Source of the DNA: Verrucomicrobia bacterium UBA1211
Lineage (GTDB): Bacteria > Verrucomicrobiota > Kiritimatiellia > RFP12 > UBA1067
Length of the DNA: 11,977 nt
NCBI GenBank assembly: GCA_002309585.1
Contig: DBXN01000039.1
Coordinates: forward strand, 628-12,604
Direction: 5' to 3'
In this document: positions 6,223-11,977 of the stretch, piece after piece
Numbering within the stretch: position 1 is the first letter of the stretch
How the letters are laid out: each line of letters begins with the position of its first letter
Translations under genes and position numbers: made by a program
The notes under the pieces: model-generated
The model's input: only the letters and a program-made list of their open reading frames with translations
What the model was told of the DNA's origin: nothing
The model's database searches: none

Positions 6223-6244
6223 GTGGGAATGAAAGGAGACCGGA

Positions 6245-6388
6245 ATGAAGAAATACATCTGTACCGTCTGCCAGTACGAGTACGATCCCGCGGAGCACGA
6301 CGGGGTCGCGTTTGAGAATCTTCCCGAGGATTGGGTTTGTCCGATCTGCGGGGTCGGCAAGGATCAGTTCGAGGAAGTGGCTGAATAA
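6245..6388 (+). CDS. Rubredoxin
   Basis: This short gene encodes 47 residues: MKKYICTVCQYEYDPAEHDG followed by VAFENLPEDWVCPICGVGKDQF. Cysteines C6, C9, C32 and C35 form the two C-x2-C knuckles that hold one iron as Fe(SCys)4. Classical rubredoxins have about 52 residues, so length and spacing are normal for the family. Rubredoxin is a cytoplasmic one-electron carrier and often donates electrons to rubrerythrin or other peroxide- and oxygen-reducing enzymes in anaerobes. AAGGAG (6233-6238) lies six bases before ATG 6245, which fixes the start. The rubrerythrin gene begins 27 bases after the stop, and a flavin-reductase/rubredoxin fusion follows that. The neighbourhood therefore supports a role in peroxide detoxification. 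Confidence 0.95.
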   Translation: MKKYICTVCQYEYDPAEHDGVAFENLPEDWVCPICGVGKDQFEEVAE

Positions 6389-6415
6389 GAGCGAACCAAA
6401 CACGAAAGGAACACG

Positions 6416-6952
6416 ATGATGCAACTCAAAGGATCGAAAACGGAAGCCAATCTCGCCTTCGCGTTTGCGGGCGAATCCCAGGCGCGCAACAAGTATGACT
6501 ATTTCGCCTCTGCGGCGAAGAAGGAAGGATTTGAGCAGATCGCGGCGCTGTTTCAGGAGACCGCGCTGAACGAGAAGGAACACGCCAAGCTGTGGTTCAA
6601 GCATCTCGGCGGAATCGGCACGACCGCCGCCAACCTGGCCGCCGCCGCGGCGGGTGAGCACGAGGAGTGGACCGAGATGTACAAGAAGTTCGCCGAGGAG
6701 GCGCGTGCGGAGGGGTTCGAGGCGATCGCGAAACAGTTTGAGGGTGTCGCGGCGATCGAGAAGCACCACGAGGAGCGTTATCGCAAGCTGCTTGAGAACA
6801 TCGAGAAGGGTGAAGTGTGGGTTAAGATCGGCGAGAACCGCTGGCAGTGCCGGAATTGCGGCCACATCTACATCGGCGAGAAGGCCCCGGAGATCTGCCC
6901 GGTCTGCTTCCACCCGAAAGCGTACTTCCAGGTTGAGGCTGAGAATTATTAA
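6416..6952 (+). CDS. rbr: Rubrerythrin (peroxide reductase)
   Basis: The 178-residue protein is a standard rubrerythrin, a cytoplasmic di-iron enzyme that reduces hydrogen peroxide to water in anaerobes. The N-terminal four-helix ferritin-like domain carries the iron ligands: E20 in AGESQARNKY, E53 and H56 in NEKEH, E81 and E84 in GEHEEW, and E115 and H118 in IEKHH. The C-terminal rubredoxin-type domain has C145, C148, C161 and C164 for the Fe(SCys)4 centre that passes electrons to the di-iron site. Two adjacent ATGs (6416 and 6419) are possible. AAGGA (6406-6410) is five or eight bases away respectively, so the start is uncertain by one residue. It sits between rubredoxin and the Hrb-like gene and almost certainly shares their transcript. 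Confidence 0.95.
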   Translation: MMQLKGSKTEANLAFAFAGESQARNKYDYFASAAKKEGFEQIAALFQETALNEKEHAKLWFKHLGGIGTTAANLAAAAAGEHEEWTEMYKKFAEEARAEGFEAIAKQFEGVAAIEKHHEERYRKLLENIEKGEVWVKIGENRWQCRNCGHIYIGEKAPEICPVCFHPKAYFQVEAENY

Positions 6953-6979
6953 TTGAACGATAAGGCGACGGAGGCGGGT

Positions 6980-7591
6980 ATGGCGAACTGTGATCTGTCC
7001 GCGTTTTTCAAGATCGGTTATGGGTTGTACGTCATCACGACGAATGACGGGAAACGTGACAACGGGATGATCTGCAACACGGTCGTCCAGGTGACGATTG
7101 AGCCGTTGCGTATCGCGGTGACCATCAACAAGGGTAATTACACCCATGACGTGGTCCGGGAAACCGGACGGATGAACGTTAACGTACTCGCCGAATCGGC
7201 ACCGTTCGCGGTGTTCCAGAACTTCGGGTTCCGGAGCGGGCGCGATGCCGATAAATTCGAGGATGTCGCCTTTTCCCGGTCGGAAAACGGCCTTGCGGTG
7301 CTGGAGAAGGACTGTAACGCCGTTTTTTCCCTGACGGTCGAACAGTATATCGACCTCGGGTCGCACGGGATGTTCATCTGCGCGGTGACGGAGGCTCGGA
7401 CGCTCTCCGATGCCGCGTCGATGACCTATGCCTACTATCATGCGTCCGTGAAGCCGAAGCCCGAAACGAAGCCGAAGGCGAAAGGTTGGATCTGCCCGAT
7501 CTGCGGATACATCTATGAGGGCGAGGATCTGCCGCCGGACTTCATCTGTCCGATCTGCAAGCATCCCGCCTCTGAGTTTCAGCCCATTTAG
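6980..7591 (+). CDS. hrb: High-molecular-weight rubredoxin (flavin reductase domain fused to rubredoxin)
   Basis: The 203-residue protein joins an N-terminal flavin-reductase-like split-barrel domain to a C-terminal rubredoxin domain. The first spans about residues 5-155 and has FFKIGYGLYVITT, NGMICNTVVQVT and AVTINKGNYTHDVV. The second spans about residues 168-203, with C172, C175, C190 and C193, after a proline/lysine linker. In Moorella this arrangement is Hrb, an FMN protein that accepts electrons from NAD(P)H and passes them to partner oxygen-, NO- or peroxide-reducing proteins. ATG 6980 is preferred because GGAGG (6970-6974) is five bases upstream and the N-terminus matches the family. 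An in-frame TTG at 6953, abutting the rubrerythrin stop, would add nine residues and has no good ribosome-binding site. The rubredoxin domain is the short form seen in rubrerythrins. Confidence 0.93.
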   Translation: MANCDLSAFFKIGYGLYVITTNDGKRDNGMICNTVVQVTIEPLRIAVTINKGNYTHDVVRETGRMNVNVLAESAPFAVFQNFGFRSGRDADKFEDVAFSRSENGLAVLEKDCNAVFSLTVEQYIDLGSHGMFICAVTEARTLSDAASMTYAYYHASVKPKPETKPKAKGWICPICGYIYEGEDLPPDFICPICKHPASEFQPI

Positions 7592-7622
7592 ACCTTTGCC
7601 CGCGTTCGCGCGGCCGAAGGTC
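7591..7622 (+). terminator. Long hairpin at the end of the redox operon, probable terminator
   Basis: Bases 7591-7604 pair with 7609-7622 around a TTCG loop (7605-7608). The stem has 14 positions with one C-C mismatch and one G-U pair: GACCTT pairs with AAGGTC outside and CCGCG with CGCGG inside. It begins in the last base of the hrb stop codon (TAG, 7589-7591). No T-run follows, so release may need help, or the hairpin may protect the 3' end. Confidence 0.6.
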
Positions 7623-7632
7623 CGCTGAACCC

Positions 7633-7660
7633 CTCAACCCTCAACTCTCAACGCTCAACC
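7633..7660. repeat. Tandem heptanucleotide repeat, four copies of CTCAACN
   Basis: CTCAAC recurs every seven bases at 7633, 7640, 7647 and 7654, with a variable seventh base (C, T, G, C). The block lies between the hairpin after hrb and the ribosome-binding site of the esterase gene, so it would be in an intergenic spacer or the esterase leader. The repeat unit is not a multiple of three in length and is not part of a supported reading frame. Confidence 0.85.
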
Positions 7661-7688
7661 CTTGTTACAGGCACACGAAGGAGGATGG

Positions 7689-8915
7689 ATGAAAGGCTTT
7701 TGGATCGCCTGGACCCTGTCTGTGGCGGTGCTGGGCGGTGTTGTCCGGGCAGAGTCCTGCAGGACGTCTGAATGGAAAGAGGCGGAAGGTGCGATCCACG
7801 GTTCCGTTCCCGAACTGATGGTTTGTTCGGACGGACGCCCCGTCGATTCCGTCGCGGTCTGGGAGAAGGTTCGCCGGGGAGAGCTGCTGGACCTTTTCCG
7901 GAGGGAGTGTTTCGGCTACAACCCCGTCGAGCGTCCCGCCGATCTGCGGTTCGTGCCGGACGGTCCCGATACGGTGATGCCGGATGGGAAGATGGTGCGC
8001 CGTAAGGCGCGTATCCGGTTCTCCGGGCCGGGCGGCGCGGCTTCCGCGCGGGTGTTGGCCTTCCTGCCGCGTGAGGCGAAACGGCCGCTTCCGACTTTTC
8101 TGATGGTCATCAACGCCTCCGGGGAACGGAACAAGTGGGCGGATGAGACTCGTCAGGTCAAGCATCCGGCTTGGCCGGTCGAGACGATCACCGGGCGCGG
8201 TTATGCGGCGGTCTGCTATTTTGTCCAGGATTTCGACCCTGATTTCGGCGATGGGTTCACCAACGGTGTCCACGCCGTCTTCCAGCCAGACGCCGCCAAG
8301 CGGAAGGATTCGGATTGGGCGGGGCTCGCGGCGTGGGCATGGGGCGCGAGCCGCGTGATGGATTGGATTGAGACGCAGCCGGAACTGGATAAGGCCAAGG
8401 TGGCGGTCATCGGCTGGTCGCGCGGCGGGAAAACCGCCCTGTGGGCGGGCGCGAACGATACCCGTTTCGCCTATGTGATCTCCAACGATTCGGGATGCGG
8501 CGGCGCCAAGCTGAACCGGATGAAGCTCGCCCGTTCCGAGCACATTTCCCAGATCTGCAAGAATATCGGCTACTGGTTCTGCACGAATTACCACCGGTAT
8601 ATGGATCGGGAGGAGGAGTTGCCTTTCGATCAGCACGAGCTGATCGCCCTGACCGCTCCCCGGCTGGTCTATGTGGGTTCTTCCAGCGACGACCATTGGG
8701 CCGGCCCGCCGGCGGAGTTCGAGGCGGCGAAACGTGCCTCGCCGGTCTGGCGCCTTTATGGGAAAAAAGGGTTGGAGGGGAAATCTTTCCCGTCCAAACC
8801 CTTCACCGCCTACCACGATGGCGACGTGGGATATCACTTGAACAAAGGGCCGCATCAGCTCAACGACTACGATTGGCGGAATTATCTGGATTTCGCCGCC
8901 GCGCATGGCTGGTAG
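7689..8915 (+). CDS. Secreted CE15-like glucuronoyl esterase (alpha/beta hydrolase)
   Basis: The 408-residue protein begins with a signal peptide (hydrophobic residues about 4-19) with likely cleavage after VRA (residue 21). The mature enzyme resembles carbohydrate esterase family 15, which cleaves ester links between lignin and glucuronic acid on xylan, or related uronate esters. The nucleophile motif GWSRGGK (242-248) gives S244. It is followed by NDSGCGGAKLNR (266-277), NIGYWFCTNYHRY, LPFDQHELIALTAPR (311-325) and a C-terminal HQLNDYDW, giving H389 as the catalytic histidine. D267 sits where fungal enzymes carry the catalytic glutamate, and D335 in SSSDDHW is an alternative acid. ATG 7689 is chosen because AAGGAGG (7678-7684) lies four bases before it and the signal peptide starts there; upstream TTG 7662 is in the repeat region. 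Substrate is inferred from family only. Confidence 0.85.
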   Translation: MKGFWIAWTLSVAVLGGVVRAESCRTSEWKEAEGAIHGSVPELMVCSDGRPVDSVAVWEKVRRGELLDLFRRECFGYNPVERPADLRFVPDGPDTVMPDGKMVRRKARIRFSGPGGAASARVLAFLPREAKRPLPTFLMVINASGERNKWADETRQVKHPAWPVETITGRGYAAVCYFVQDFDPDFGDGFTNGVHAVFQPDAAKRKDSDWAGLAAWAWGASRVMDWIETQPELDKAKVAVIGWSRGGKTALWAGANDTRFAYVISNDSGCGGAKLNRMKLARSEHISQICKNIGYWFCTNYHRYMDREEELPFDQHELIALTAPRLVYVGSSSDDHWAGPPAEFEAAKRASPVWRLYGKKGLEGKSFPSKPFTAYHDGDVGYHLNKGPHQLNDYDWRNYLDFAAAHGW

Positions 8916-8968
8916 GGGATCGCAGCCCGCACCCGGCTTTAAACGTTTGACCGAAAGAGAGAGTGGAT

Positions 8969-9262
8969 ATGACAATTGAGAAAAAACTGGACAATGGAAC
9001 CCTCACGCTCCGTGTGGTTGGCCGGCTTGACACGAACACCGCGCCGCAGTTGCAGGATGAGGTCCGTTACGACGGGGTGACGAAACTGGTGTTCGATTTC
9101 TCCGCGCTGGACTATCTTTCGTCGGCGGGATTGCGGATTCTGCTGATGGCGCAGAAAACGATGTCCGCCTCCGGCGGTGCGATGGAGATTTTGAGCCCCA
9201 ACGCGACCGTGCGGAGCGTGTTCGACATGACCGGATGTTCCGATATCTTCACCATTCTTTGA
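8969..9262 (+). CDS. STAS-domain anti-sigma-factor antagonist (RsbV/SpoIIAA-like)
   Basis: This is a 97-residue single STAS domain. It includes the N-terminal strand pair with LRVVGRLDTNTAPQLQDEV (residues 14-32), LVFDFSALDYLSSAGLRILL (40-59) and the closing helix RSVFDMTGCSDIF. Such proteins bind and sequester an anti-sigma factor or similar target when unphosphorylated, and are inactivated by serine phosphorylation from a cognate RsbW-type kinase. The candidate phosphosites are S51 and S52 in LSSAGL; when aligned on the GL, the classical SpoIIAA phosphoserine position is A53. ATG 8969 is preferred; GTG 8963 would add two residues. The kinase-like gene starts four bases after the stop, so the pair forms one translational unit. 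The regulated process is not visible from the window. Confidence 0.9.
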   Translation: MTIEKKLDNGTLTLRVVGRLDTNTAPQLQDEVRYDGVTKLVFDFSALDYLSSAGLRILLMAQKTMSASGGAMEILSPNATVRSVFDMTGCSDIFTIL

Positions 9263-9266
9263 TGTC

Positions 9267-9725
9267 ATGCTGCGATTGATTTCCACGTTGCGGGCCTGGT
9301 TTGCGGCTGGGTCCTCCCGACAGAGCCGGACCTTCCCGGCCACGCGGGAGGCGTTGTCCGACGCGACCGCCTATCTGGATCGGCTGCTGGAGGCCCGGGA
9401 GTGTCCTCCCGCGGTGCAGTCCGCGCTGGATATTGTGCTGGATGAGATCGCCTCCAATATCGTCGCATACTCAGGCGCGTCCGGATTTACGCTGGAGGTC
9501 GCGTTCGTGTCTGATGGGGTAAAGCTTGTCTTCAGCGATGACGGTACCCCTTATGATCCCCTCGCCCACAAGGATCCCGACACGACACTCTCGGCGGAGG
9601 AGCGGGCCATCGGCGGGCTGGGCATCCTGATGGTCAAGAAAATGACGGATTCCGTCACCTACCGCAGGGCCCGCAACCGGAACATCCTGACCCTCTTCAA
9701 GCGCTTCAAAACGGATGGGCGTTGA
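9267..9725 (+). CDS. RsbW-like serine/threonine kinase or anti-sigma factor (HATPase domain)
   Basis: The 152-residue protein is a GHKL-type ATP-binding domain like RsbW and SpoIIAB. The N-box LDEIASNIVAYSG gives E60 and N64. The G1 box SDDGTPYDP (residues 90-98) and the G2 box IGGLGILMVKKMTD (115-128) complete the Bergerat fold, and no other domain is present. RsbW-type proteins phosphorylate their STAS partner and in many cases bind a sigma factor. No ribosome-binding site precedes ATG 9267, and the STAS stop is four bases upstream, so translation is probably coupled. Neither a sigma factor nor a PP2C-type phosphatase is in view, so the output target is unknown. Confidence 0.9.
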   Translation: MLRLISTLRAWFAAGSSRQSRTFPATREALSDATAYLDRLLEARECPPAVQSALDIVLDEIASNIVAYSGASGFTLEVAFVSDGVKLVFSDDGTPYDPLAHKDPDTTLSAEERAIGGLGILMVKKMTDSVTYRRARNRNILTLFKRFKTDGR

Positions 9726-9767
9726 GGGGCGGCACCCTAACACCTTCTGTCCTTTCCCACTTTCTTA

Positions 9768-9796
9768 TTGTTTCCAGGATAGGGGAACGGTAAAAT
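9768..9796 (+). promoter_or_regulatory. Possible sigma70 promoter of panC
   Basis: TTGTTT (9768-9773) and TAAAAT (9791-9796) are separated by 17 bases. The -10 box matches five of six consensus positions and the -35 box three. Transcription would start near 9803, about 31 bases before the panC ATG. The pyrimidine-rich spacer 9741-9773 contains no gene, which supports a unit boundary here. Confidence 0.5.
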
Positions 9797-9833
9797 GGTG
9801 TCCCGTCTTTCAAAGCGAAGAAAGGGTGATGCG

Positions 9834-10670
9834 ATGCTGATATTCAGGACACCGGGGGAGCTGCAGCAATGGGCGCTGGCGCAACGGGCGCGTAATGTGA
9901 AGGTGGGGTTGGTCCCCACGATGGGTTACCTGCACGAGGGGCACCTGTCGTTGATCGCCGAGGCGCGCAAGCGGGCGGATGCGGTGGTTGTAAGCATCTT
10001 CGTGAATCCGGTCCAGTTTGGGCCGAATGAAGATTTTGAGAAATATCCGAGGGACGAGGCACGCGATCTGGCACGGTGTGAGGAGGCGGGCGCGACGGCG
10101 GTCTTCCTGCCGACTCCGGCCGTGATGTATGCGCCGGACGCGAGTGTATTTGTGGTTGAGGAACGTTTGGGGCAGGGGCTGTGCGGTGCCCGTCGCCCCG
10201 GTCATTTCCGGGGGGTCTGCACGGTGGTCGCCAAACTGTTCAATCTGGCGTTGCCGGATGTGGCGGTTTTCGGGCAGAAAGATTACCAACAGGCGGCAAT
10301 CATCAAGCGGATGGTGCGCGATCTGAACTTCCCGATCGAGATTGTGGTGGCGCCGATTGTCCGAGAGACGGACGGACTGGCGAAGAGTTCCCGAAACGTT
10401 TACCTCTCCGCGGAGGAGCGGCAGAACGCGCTGGGGTTGAGCCGGGCGTTGGCATTGGCGGCGGAGGAGGTCGCCAAAGGACCGTGCGAAAGTCAGGCGT
10501 TGCGGCAGAAGATGGTGAGGCTTTTGGAGCAGTCGGCGTTGCGGGTCGATTATGTCGAACTGGTGGATGCCGAACAGTTGACGCCTGTCGCGGAGGCGGT
10601 GCCGGGGACGGTGGCGCTGATTGCTGCGTTTTGCGGGAAAACCCGGTTGATTGACAACCGTATCCTGTAG
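9834..10670 (+). CDS. panC: Pantothenate synthetase
   Basis: PanC condenses pantoate with beta-alanine, using ATP and a pantoyl-adenylate intermediate, in the cytoplasm on the route to coenzyme A. The 278-residue protein has LVPTMGYLHEGHLSL (26-40) with the HxGH-type motif H34-H37, SIFVNPVQFGPNEDFEKYPRD (54-74), FRGVCTVVAKLFN (125-137), GQKDYQQ (147-153) and TDGLAKSSRN (179-188). The last motif is usually DGLAMSSRN, so a lysine replaces methionine at position 183. ATG 9834 is chosen because AAGGG (9822-9826) is seven bases upstream and MLIFRTPGEL matches the family start. The in-frame ATG 9795 overlaps the proposed -10 box. hisH follows after 31 bases. Pantothenate and histidine genes are not functionally linked, so this may be a mixed biosynthetic operon. 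Confidence 0.95.
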   Translation: MLIFRTPGELQQWALAQRARNVKVGLVPTMGYLHEGHLSLIAEARKRADAVVVSIFVNPVQFGPNEDFEKYPRDEARDLARCEEAGATAVFLPTPAVMYAPDASVFVVEERLGQGLCGARRPGHFRGVCTVVAKLFNLALPDVAVFGQKDYQQAAIIKRMVRDLNFPIEIVVAPIVRETDGLAKSSRNVYLSAEERQNALGLSRALALAAEEVAKGPCESQALRQKMVRLLEQSALRVDYVELVDAEQLTPVAEAVPGTVALIAAFCGKTRLIDNRIL

Positions 10671-10701
10671 CCGACTTTAACCTGTTGCCGGATGGAGTGT
10701 T

Positions 10702-11319
10702 ATGCTTGCGATTGTGGACTATAAGGCGGGAAATCTGACCAGTGTGCAGATGGCTTTCCGCGCGTTGGGGCATGAGACGGTTGTCACGTCCGATCCCGCC
10801 GTTCTGTTGTCCGCCGACCGGGTGCTTTTCCCGGGGGTGGGCGCGGCGGAACAGGCGATGGCGAATCTTCGCCGGCTGGGACTCGCGGAGGCGCTGGCGG
10901 AGGTGACGGCGCGTGGGACGCCGTTTCTGGGCATCTGTCTCGGTACGCAGATTCTGTTTGAGCGTTCGGAGGAGGATGGCGGCACGGAGACGCTGGGGTT
11001 ACTCCCCGGCCGAGTGCTTCGGTTCCGTCCGACGGACCGTTGGGACAAGGTACCGGAAATCGGTTGGAACCAGGTGGAGCAGGTTCGTCCCCATCCCCTG
11101 CTGGAGGGGATTCCGAACGGCAGCGAGTTCTATTTTGTCCACAGTTTTTATCCCGCGCCCTCGGAACGGGCGTGCGTGGTGGGGGAGACGACCTATGCGG
11201 ACGCGACGTTCGCGTCGATGGTCGCGCGCGGGAATGTTGCCGCGACCCAGTTCCATCCCGAAAAGTCGGGCAGGATCGGACTCCGGCTGCTGGCGAATTT
11301 CATGAAGTGGACGCCGTAG
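10702..11319 (+). CDS. hisH: Imidazole glycerol phosphate synthase, glutaminase subunit HisH
   Basis: HisH is the class I glutamine amidotransferase subunit that releases ammonia from glutamine and channels it to HisF at the fifth step of histidine synthesis. The 205-residue protein shows VDYKAGNLTSV (5-15), LFPGVGA (42-48), the nucleophile loop LGICLGTQ (76-83) with C79, VPEIGWNQV (117-125), YFVHSFY (144-150) and the catalytic pair H185 and E187 in QFHPEKS. All expected residues of the triad are present. GGAG (10694-10697) precedes ATG 10702. hisF starts 26 bases after the stop, the usual HisH-HisF pairing. Confidence 0.96.
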   Translation: MLAIVDYKAGNLTSVQMAFRALGHETVVTSDPAVLLSADRVLFPGVGAAEQAMANLRRLGLAEALAEVTARGTPFLGICLGTQILFERSEEDGGTETLGLLPGRVLRFRPTDRWDKVPEIGWNQVEQVRPHPLLEGIPNGSEFYFVHSFYPAPSERACVVGETTYADATFASMVARGNVAATQFHPEKSGRIGLRLLANFMKWTP

Positions 11320-11345
11320 GCGGCGCGGGTGAGAAAGGCTGAGGC

Positions 11346-11977
11346 ATGTTGACGAAACGCATTATTCCCTGTCTGGATGTGATTAACCGCCGGGTGACCA
11401 AGGGCGTGAAGTTCAAGAACAACATTGATCTGGGGGATCCGGTCGAGATGGCGGTCCGTTATTCCGACGAGGGGTGCGACGAATTGGTGGTTTATGACAT
11501 CACGGCCTCGGCGGAGCACCGCCCGATCGACATCGGGATGGTGCGTGATGTGGCCTCCGCGATCCGCATTCCGTTTGCGGTCGGCGGAGGGATCGCGACA
11601 CTGGAGGATATGTCCCGGGTGCTGCTGGCCGGCGCGGAGAAGATCTCCGTCAATTCGCTGGCTGTGGATGATCCGCAGATTATCGCCGAAGGGGCGAAGG
11701 CGTTTGGCGCGCAGTGCATCGTCTTGGGGATGGATCCGGTTGAGACGGAGGATCGGGTCCGCTGTCCGAGCGGATATGAGATCACGACGCGCGGTTTCCG
11801 CAACCGCACCGGCATGGATGCGGTCGAATGGGCGAAACGCGCGGAGGCGTTGGGCGCGGGGGAGATCGTTGTCAACTCGGTCGATGCCGACGGGACGCGC
11901 CAGGGGTTTGAGCTGACGCTCACGCGGCTGATCGCCGAGGGGGTTTCGGTTCCCGTGGTCGCCTCCGGCGGCGCGGG
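11346..11977 (+). CDS. hisF: Imidazole glycerol phosphate synthase, cyclase subunit HisF (3' truncated by window)
   Basis: HisF is a (beta/alpha)8 barrel that uses ammonia from HisH to convert PRFAR to imidazole glycerol phosphate and AICAR. The visible 210 residues include KRIIPCLDV (residues 4-12) with D11, K19 in the RVTKG segment, DITASAEHRP (51-60), AVGGGIATLED (78-88), KISVNSLAV (99-107), LGMD with D130, TGMDAVEWAKRAEALGAGEI and SVDADGTRQGFEL, and stop at the ASGGAG phosphate-binding loop. D11 and D130 are the two catalytic aspartates known from Thermotoga HisF. The reading frame is intact to the window edge, and roughly the last 45 residues are missing. AAAGG (11333-11337) precedes ATG 11346. 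The sequence reads as a genuine histidine-pathway HisF rather than a surface-sugar paralogue, helped by the adjacent hisH. Confidence 0.95.
   Translation, partial: MLTKRIIPCLDVINRRVTKGVKFKNNIDLGDPVEMAVRYSDEGCDELVVYDITASAEHRPIDIGMVRDVASAIRIPFAVGGGIATLEDMSRVLLAGAEKISVNSLAVDDPQIIAEGAKAFGAQCIVLGMDPVETEDRVRCPSGYEITTRGFRNRTGMDAVEWAKRAEALGAGEIVVNSVDADGTRQGFELTLTRLIAEGVSVPVVASGGA

Noticed and set aside
6050..6232. A possible 60-residue gene between the small unknown protein and rubredoxin
   Set aside because: The start has no convincing ribosome-binding site and the product matches nothing known. The region is better explained by hairpins and a promoter. Conservation data could reverse this.
6953..6979. 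TTG start for hrb directly adjoining the rubrerythrin stop
   Set aside because: It lacks a ribosome-binding site, while ATG 6980 has GGAGG five bases upstream and matches the family start.
1..11977. CRISPR arrays, tRNA or rRNA genes, insertion sequences, phage or attachment sites
   Set aside because: None seen. The only regular repeat is the four-copy heptamer at 7633-7660, whose unit is far too short for a CRISPR repeat, and no transposase or integrase is encoded.

Overview
The window is GC-rich bacterial chromosome with every supported gene on the + strand. There are fifteen genes, two of them cut by the window ends. The 5' fragment of a Gfo/Idh/MocA oxidoreductase, a CE15-type esterase, and an anaerobe-style rubredoxin/rubrerythrin/flavorubredoxin set together suggest an anaerobic, polysaccharide-using member of the PVC group (Kiritimatiellota or Lentisphaerota would fit). 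That placement is inferred from gene content; there is no rRNA or other phylogenetic marker to confirm it.

Layout. 1-648: C-terminal part of a Gfo/Idh/MocA oxidoreductase, followed by a strong intergenic hairpin. 712-1542: a LarE-type PP-loop sulfur transferase with three cysteines. 1549-1577: a near-perfect sigma70 promoter (TTGACC, 17 nt, TATAAT). It opens a cell-envelope run: GtrA-like membrane protein, MurD, a triple-LysM lipoprotein, FtsW, and a small protein of unknown function (1610-6040). This looks like a rearranged piece of the dcw (division and cell wall) cluster.

6041-6244 is a 204-base gap that is not empty. It has an inverted repeat, a possible promoter, and three consecutive hairpins leading into a redox operon of rubredoxin, rubrerythrin and high-molecular-weight rubredoxin (6245-7591). 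Together these could carry electrons from NAD(P)H through FMN and Fe(Cys)4 centres to reduce peroxide. The operon ends in a long hairpin that begins in the last base of the stop codon. Four tandem heptanucleotide repeats follow, and then a secreted glucuronoyl-esterase-like enzyme (7689-8915).

8969-9725 encodes a two-gene partner-switching pair: a STAS anti-sigma-factor antagonist and an RsbW-type ATP-binding kinase. No sigma factor or phosphatase is in view. From 9768 a plausible promoter leads into panC (pantothenate synthesis), followed by hisH and hisF (the two subunits of imidazole glycerol phosphate synthase). hisF runs off the end of the window.

Most of the content is recognisable housekeeping and accessory metabolism. 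I found no CRISPR array, mobile element, tRNA or rRNA. The least explained features are the structured leader before the redox operon, the small protein at 5753-6040 that resembles a nuclease fold without its catalytic residues, the heptanucleotide repeat, and the isolated partner-switching pair.
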